Part shown: positions 60,397 through 64,000 of the stretch, piece by piece
Layout: each line of letters opens with the position of its first letter
How positions within the stretch are numbered: the first letter of the stretch is position 1
Source: Bog-532 sp963824545
Lineage (GTDB): Bacteria; Actinomycetota; Actinomycetes; Streptosporangiales; Streptosporangiaceae
Direction of reading: 5' to 3'
Assembly: GCA_963824545.1 (NCBI GenBank)
Contig: CAWGPP010000002.1
Coordinates: forward strand, 248,001 to 312,000
Length of the DNA stretch: 64,000 bases
Position numbers and translations under genes: made by a program
The notes under the pieces: generated by a model
Databases searched by the model: none
Seen by the model: the letters and a program-made list of their open reading frames with translations, nothing else
What the model was told of the DNA's origin: nothing

Positions 60397-63071
60397 TGCA
60401 GTCGGCGCAGGTGGGCGTCGGCGGGCTCGGCGGCCTGAAGGCGGATCCGGGCATCGACGGCTTGCGCGCCGTGCGGGCGGGCGAAAACCGGGCTCAGCTC
60501 GAGTTCGGCGATCTGCGGCAGGTCATCGGCCATCCGGGAGACGCGCAGCAGCAGGTCCCGCAGCGCGGCCAGATCGGCGCCCGGGGTGCCGGGGCGGCCG
60601 AGCAGGAGCGGGGCGGCGCGGATCGAGCGGATCAGCGCGTCGGCGTCGGCGTCGGTGAGCGGGGCCAGCCGCGCCGCGCGGTCGGCTAGCGCATCGGCGG
60701 CCGCGCCGCCGGCCCCGAACAGCACCAGCGGGCCGGCGACCTCTTCCTGCAGCACGCTGATCGCCACCTCGATACCGCCGGTGACCATCGGCTTGACGAT
60801 GACACCGGCCAGCCGTCGGCCGAACGTCTCGGTCAGCGAGCGGAACCCGCGCCGGACCTCGGCCGCGCCGTGCAGGTCGATCAGCAGGGCGCCGGCGCCA
60901 CGCGCCCGCACCAGGCCGGGCACATCGGCCCGGAGCGCGACCGGCCCGCCGAACCGTGCCGCCGCCGCGACGGCGCCGTCCTCGGTGACGACCCCGGTGC
61001 TGTCGGCCAGCGACATCCCGTAGCAGCCGAGCAGTTCTACGGTGGGATCCAGCGGTAGCCAGCCGCCGACCGGCCTTGCGGCCAGAAATTCCGCGACCAG
61101 TTCCCTGGCCCGGTCCGGGCGCAGGCCGTCGAGGTCGGGCACGGTCCCCGGCGGGGTCGCCCGCCACGTGCCGTAGCGGGCGGCGTGGCCGAGGGCGCGG
61201 GCGGCGGACTCGGCGTAGGCGTAGGCCGGGACGGCGGGGGAGTCCGCGCCCGGGGCCCGGAGCAGCCGGACCACTTCCACCTGGTCCAGCACCGCGGCGG
61301 CGATCGGCACGCGCAGCCGCGCGGCGGGCACCTCGGGAACCGGGTCGCTGCCCGCGCCCGGGGTCGTCAGCGCCAGCACCGCGTCGACGCCCGGATCGGC
61401 GCCGGCCAGCTCCAGACATCGCCGGAAGACGCCGGGGCCGATCAGCAGGGTGGTATCGACCGGCCCGGTCACCATGGCGTCGCGGGAAAGCAGGTCCCGC
61501 AGCGCCCGCCGGGTGTCCCCGGCCAGGCGGGCGACCTGCAGGCCCGCGTCGCCGCACGCGTCGGCGGCGAGGATCGCGGCGCCGCGGGTGTTGGACACCA
61601 CGGCGACCCTGGGCCCGGCGGGTGCCGGCTGGGCGGCCAGCAGCGCCGCGGTGTCGAGCAGCTCGCCGAGGTTGGCGACAGCGATCACCCCGGCCTGCTC
61701 GAACATAGCCTGCCGGGTCAGCAGCGGGGTCGCCGCCGCGGCGCGCGCACCGGTCAGGCGCAGGCCCGTGGTGGACCGGCCCACGTTCACGATCAGGACC
61801 GGCTTGGCGCGGCTGACCCGGCGGGCGGTGCGCGCGAACTTGCGCGGGTTCCCCATCGACTCCAGATACAGCAGGGCCAGCTTTGTCGCCGCGTCGGACT
61901 CCCACCACAGCAGCATGTCTGCGCCGGACACGTCGTCTATGTCGCCCAGCGAGACGAGGGAAGAGATCCCGATGCCCAGCCGGGACAAGTGCTCCACCAG
62001 CGCGAAGCCGGTGCCCCCGGTGGACTGGAACGCCAGGCCGGCGCTTCCCGGCGTGGGGTGGCGGCCCGCGAACGTCGCGTCCAGGCCGGCGCTGGTGCTG
62101 GCCACGCCGAAGGAGGCCGGCCCGACCATCCGCATGCCGTAGCGGCGGCAGATGCCCAGCAGCTCCGCGCGGCCCGCGCCGTCCAGTCCCGCCGCGAGCA
62201 CCACCAGCGCCTTGACCCCGCGCTGCCCGCATTCTGCGGCGATACCGGTCACCGCGGCGGCCGGCGTGGCGATGACCGCCAGGTCGACGTCCCCGGGCAG
62301 CGCGGCCGCCGACGGCAGGCAGGGAACGCCGTCCAGTTCGGCCGCGGCCGGATTGACCGCGTAGACCGGGCCGGGGAAGCCGCCGGTCACGATGCTGCGC
62401 AAGATGACCCGCCCGACCGAGCCAGAGCGCCTGCTCGCGCCGATGACGGCGACCGAGGCCGGCGCCAGGACGTGCCGCAGGCTGGCCACGTTGGCCGACC
62501 GTTCCCGCTCGGCCACCGTGTCCCGGTAGGCGCCGAGGGCGGTGTCGGCCTCGCCGGCGGGCAGCGGGAACGTGAGGTCGTACACACCGTCCGCGAGAGC
62601 GCGGTGCACCTGCAGCCCGGCGTCGGCGAACACCCGCAGCATGGCCGCGTTCTCGCTCAGCGTGTCCGCGGTAATGGCGCGGCACCCGCGGCCGCGGGCC
62701 ATCGAGACCAGGTGCTCCAGCAGCAGCGTGCCGACGCCGCGGGTATGCATGTCGTCGGCGACCGTGAAGGCGACCTCGGCCGACCGGGGCGGGGGATCGT
62801 CGCACTCGAAGGTGCCGCAGCCGATCAGCTCGCCGCCCAGCACGGCGAGCAGCGCGACGTGGTCCGGCCCGGGCGCGCGGCAGATCCGGCGTGCCTCCCG
62901 TTCGGCCGCCATCGGGCTCATGCTGAAGAAGCGCAGGTAGAGGTTGTCCGGGGACATCTTGGCGTGCAGGTCCCGCACCGCGTCGAAGTCCTCGGGCCGG
63001 GCGGGCCGGATCTCGATCGTCGTGCCGTCGGTCAGCAGAGCGTAGGCGCTGGGCTCGCCCGGTGTGCTCAC
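60393..63071 (-). CDS. Pat-like GNAT fused to an ADP-forming acyl-CoA synthetase-like protein
   Basis: An 892-residue three-part protein. The N-terminal GNAT domain (residues 20-170) has VAFTVADDMHTRGVGTLLLE and TADTLSENAAMLRVFADAGL. The CoA-binding/ligase part follows: SVAVIGASRRSGSVGRVILR, GFPGPVYAVNPAAAELDGVP, LAFQSTGGTGFALVEHLSRL. The C-terminal ATP-grasp part has PVALRADVPGLVRARGAGAL and GVIVKPMVTGGIEVAISVLQ. The synthetase phosphohistidine region (normally S-H-T-x-A-L) reads ARAAAATPLLTRQAMF, without His. It is therefore likely a Pat-type protein lysine acetyltransferase in which the synthetase part is regulatory. Confidence 0.88.
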   Translation of the reverse strand: MSTPGEPSAYALLTDGTTIEIRPARPEDFDAVRDLHAKMSPDNLYLRFFSMSPMAAEREARRICRAPGPDHVALLAVLGGELIGCGTFECDDPPPRSAEVAFTVADDMHTRGVGTLLLEHLVSMARGRGCRAITADTLSENAAMLRVFADAGLQVHRALADGVYDLTFPLPAGEADTALGAYRDTVAERERSANVASLRHVLAPASVAVIGASRRSGSVGRVILRSIVTGGFPGPVYAVNPAAAELDGVPCLPSAAALPGDVDLAVIATPAAAVTGIAAECGQRGVKALVVLAAGLDGAGRAELLGICRRYGMRMVGPASFGVASTSAGLDATFAGRHPTPGSAGLAFQSTGGTGFALVEHLSRLGIGISSLVSLGDIDDVSGADMLLWWESDAATKLALLYLESMGNPRKFARTARRVSRAKPVLIVNVGRSTTGLRLTGARAAAATPLLTRQAMFEQAGVIAVANLGELLDTAALLAAQPAPAGPRVAVVSNTRGAAILAADACGDAGLQVARLAGDTRRALRDLLSRDAMVTGPVDTTLLIGPGVFRRCLELAGADPGVDAVLALTTPGAGSDPVPEVPAARLRVPIAAAVLDQVEVVRLLRAPGADSPAVPAYAYAESAARALGHAARYGTWRATPPGTVPDLDGLRPDRARELVAEFLAARPVGGWLPLDPTVELLGCYGMSLADSTGVVTEDGAVAAAARFGGPVALRADVPGLVRARGAGALLIDLHGAAEVRRGFRSLTETFGRRLAGVIVKPMVTGGIEVAISVLQEEVAGPLVLFGAGGAAADALADRAARLAPLTDADADALIRSIRAAPLLLGRPGTPGADLAALRDLLLRVSRMADDLPQIAELELSPVFARPHGAQAVDARIRLQAAEPADAHLRRLQ

Positions 63072-63385
63072 GTCGGTCTCCCCCGGGTGCTGCAGTGGCT
63101 CGCGATGTCGGACTTAACCCGCATCACCGGGTTCGTTTCCCTGGTTGGAGGGCATCAACGGGCGGACCCCTTGAGGTTCGCTAACCGTGAGCTGACCCCG
63201 GCGCGGGCCGGCATGACTGTTGCTGCCCCCTCGTGGGCTGCCATCTATGGTGGCGTGTTCCGGCTACGGCTCTGAGGGCCGAAGGTCCCGATCATCCCTC
63301 CCGGCCGGGGCCAGCCGGGGGTAACCTGAGGCAGGGATGCCTGCCCGGGCCGCGGCGTGGCAGGCGGCGGAGGTGGTAGAGGGAG
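63072..63385. other. Divergent intergenic region
   Basis: About 310 bases between the Pat-like gene and the GAF-ANTAR gene. One plus-strand frame (63135-63270) looks weakly coding but has no start or family match. Confidence 0.35.
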
Positions 63386-64000
63386 ATGCGGGACGCCGGG
63401 CGGAGAGCCCGCATCGTGGCAGCGGTCACCGGACCGTGCGCCACGGCGGGTTTCGGCACGCTGATGGACCGGCTGTGCCGGCTCGCGGTGGATGAAATGG
63501 CACTGTCCGGCTGCGCGGTGGTTCTGATGTCCGGGACTGTGCAGGTGGGCACGTTCGGCGGTGCCGGGCGGCACGCGGCCACGATCACCGAGCTGCAGTT
63601 CGAGCTTGGCGAGGGGCCGTGTCTGCAGGCCTGCGCATCAGGCGTTCCGGTCTTACTGCCAGACCTGACAGCTGAGGCCGCGGCCCGGTGGCCGGTGTTC
63701 GCCCCGGCCGCCGTCGCGGCAGGGGTGCGGGCCGAGTTCTCCCTGCCTCTGCGCGCTGGGCCGCGCGGCATCGGCACGTTCGACCTGTGCCGTGACGAGC
63801 CGGGCATGCTCAGCGACCAGCAGCTGGCGGACGCGCTCGTCGCCGCAGACATCGCCTGCGACGCGGTGCTGTCGGCGCGGGAACCATTCGGCAACGCGGA
63901 CCTGGCCAGGCTGCTCGACACCGTCGGTGCGGACCGGCTCGTGGTCCACCAGGCGACCGGCATGATCGCCGCGCAGCTGAATGACACCATCATCAACGCG
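63386..64000 (+). CDS. GAF-ANTAR regulator, running off the window
   Basis: The frame from ATG 63386 (or GTG 63416, which has GGAGAG 8 bases upstream) is still open at 64000. The GAF domain reads FGTLMDRLCRLAVDEMALSG, CAVVLMSGTVQVGTFGG, LQFELGEGPCLQACASGVPV (typical E-G-P-C motif) and LPLRAGPRGIGTFDLCRDEP. After a linker comes RLVVHQATGMIAAQLNDTII, the beginning of an ANTAR RNA-binding domain (Q-A-T-G-M). Such proteins bind paired hairpins in RNA to prevent termination. Confidence 0.87.
   Translation, partial: MRDAGRRARIVAAVTGPCATAGFGTLMDRLCRLAVDEMALSGCAVVLMSGTVQVGTFGGAGRHAATITELQFELGEGPCLQACASGVPVLLPDLTAEAAARWPVFAPAAVAAGVRAEFSLPLRAGPRGIGTFDLCRDEPGMLSDQQLADALVAADIACDAVLSAREPFGNADLARLLDTVGADRLVVHQATGMIAAQLNDTIINA

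Noticed and set aside
60523..62805. 760-codon open frame on the minus strand in another phase of the Pat-like gene
   Set aside because: Arg/Gly/Pro-rich composition typical of an out-of-phase frame; the Pat-like frame explains the region.
61185..63275. 696-codon plus-strand frame opposite the Pat-like gene
   Set aside because: Same reason; no motifs, and Gly/Arg/His bias.
1..64000. tRNA or rRNA genes
   Set aside because: I looked for cloverleaf-like arms and conserved rRNA words while reading and saw none; a tRNAscan run would be decisive.

Overview
The window is very GC-rich and carries families typical of Actinomycetota: a DUF5999 protein, an F420-type Ddn-like reductase, a TIGR03667-like PPOX protein, an ECF41 sigma factor, a SARP/BTAD regulator, a GAF-ANTAR protein, a DrrAB exporter and a large LAL-type LuxR regulator. 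Several genes look leaderless (a -10 box 6-8 nt before the start codon), also an actinobacterial habit. I cannot assign a genus. I saw no rRNA, tRNA or CRISPR array.

Bases 1-21,250 form a degraded accessory region. It holds the 3' stub of an acyl-CoA dehydrogenase, two DasR-like palindromes, an intact Phd/RelE toxin-antitoxin pair, a frameshifted HNH-nuclease gene, and a frameshifted ISAs1 transposase. Next come a transposase stub and a broken DNA-methylase/HerA/NurA-like defence cluster, then an alpha/beta hydrolase that has lost two of its three catalytic residues. Broken methyltransferase and MFS genes follow. A better preserved block (9.8-15.6 kb) has a carbonic anhydrase and two alpha/beta hydrolases divergent from a LAL regulator. 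Two apparently intact transposases (IS701-like and IS5) sit among stubs of a D,D-carboxypeptidase, an aldehyde dehydrogenase, an IS630 transposase and a MarR regulator. A 49-bp direct repeat (499-547 and 20869-20917, 45/49 identical) brackets most of this region.

Bases 21,300-25,950 hold a Ddn-like reductase, a GAF-type regulator, an aldehyde dehydrogenase and a frameshifted zinc alcohol dehydrogenase, which reads as an alcohol/aldehyde oxidation locus. Bases 26,200-30,350 hold secreted beta-propeller-type proteins and remnants (kelch, HAF), a DUF6907-like gene and a MerR/NTF2 gene.

Bases 30,600-44,600 hold a stand-alone ClpC N-domain protein, a DUF998 membrane protein, and a divergent AhpD-like/ECF41 pair with matching promoter motifs. 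Then come large secreted proteins (DUF4855, Ig-like repeats, papain-like fold), a second ECF sigma factor, a SARP that appears fused to a RiPP radical-SAM tail, a peptidoglycan-binding protein, a WYL regulator and a DUF6855 protein. Short tandem repeats are frequent here, and several span stop codons.

Bases 44,700-64,000 are ordinary chromosome: DrrA/DrrB/MerR exporter operon, a degenerate M48-like membrane protein, PPOX, secreted hydrolase, VOC, FKBP, PhoD, GNAT, CoA-binding, CsbD, LigB-type dioxygenase, TreT-like trehalose synthase, a Pat-like GNAT/acyl-CoA-synthetase fusion, and a GAF-ANTAR protein that runs off the end.

At least ten genes carry one or more single- or two-base frameshifts in otherwise well-conserved families. 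Some lie in a clearly decayed island, but others (adh, DUF4855) do not, so assembly or sequencing error must be considered before any is called a true pseudogene.
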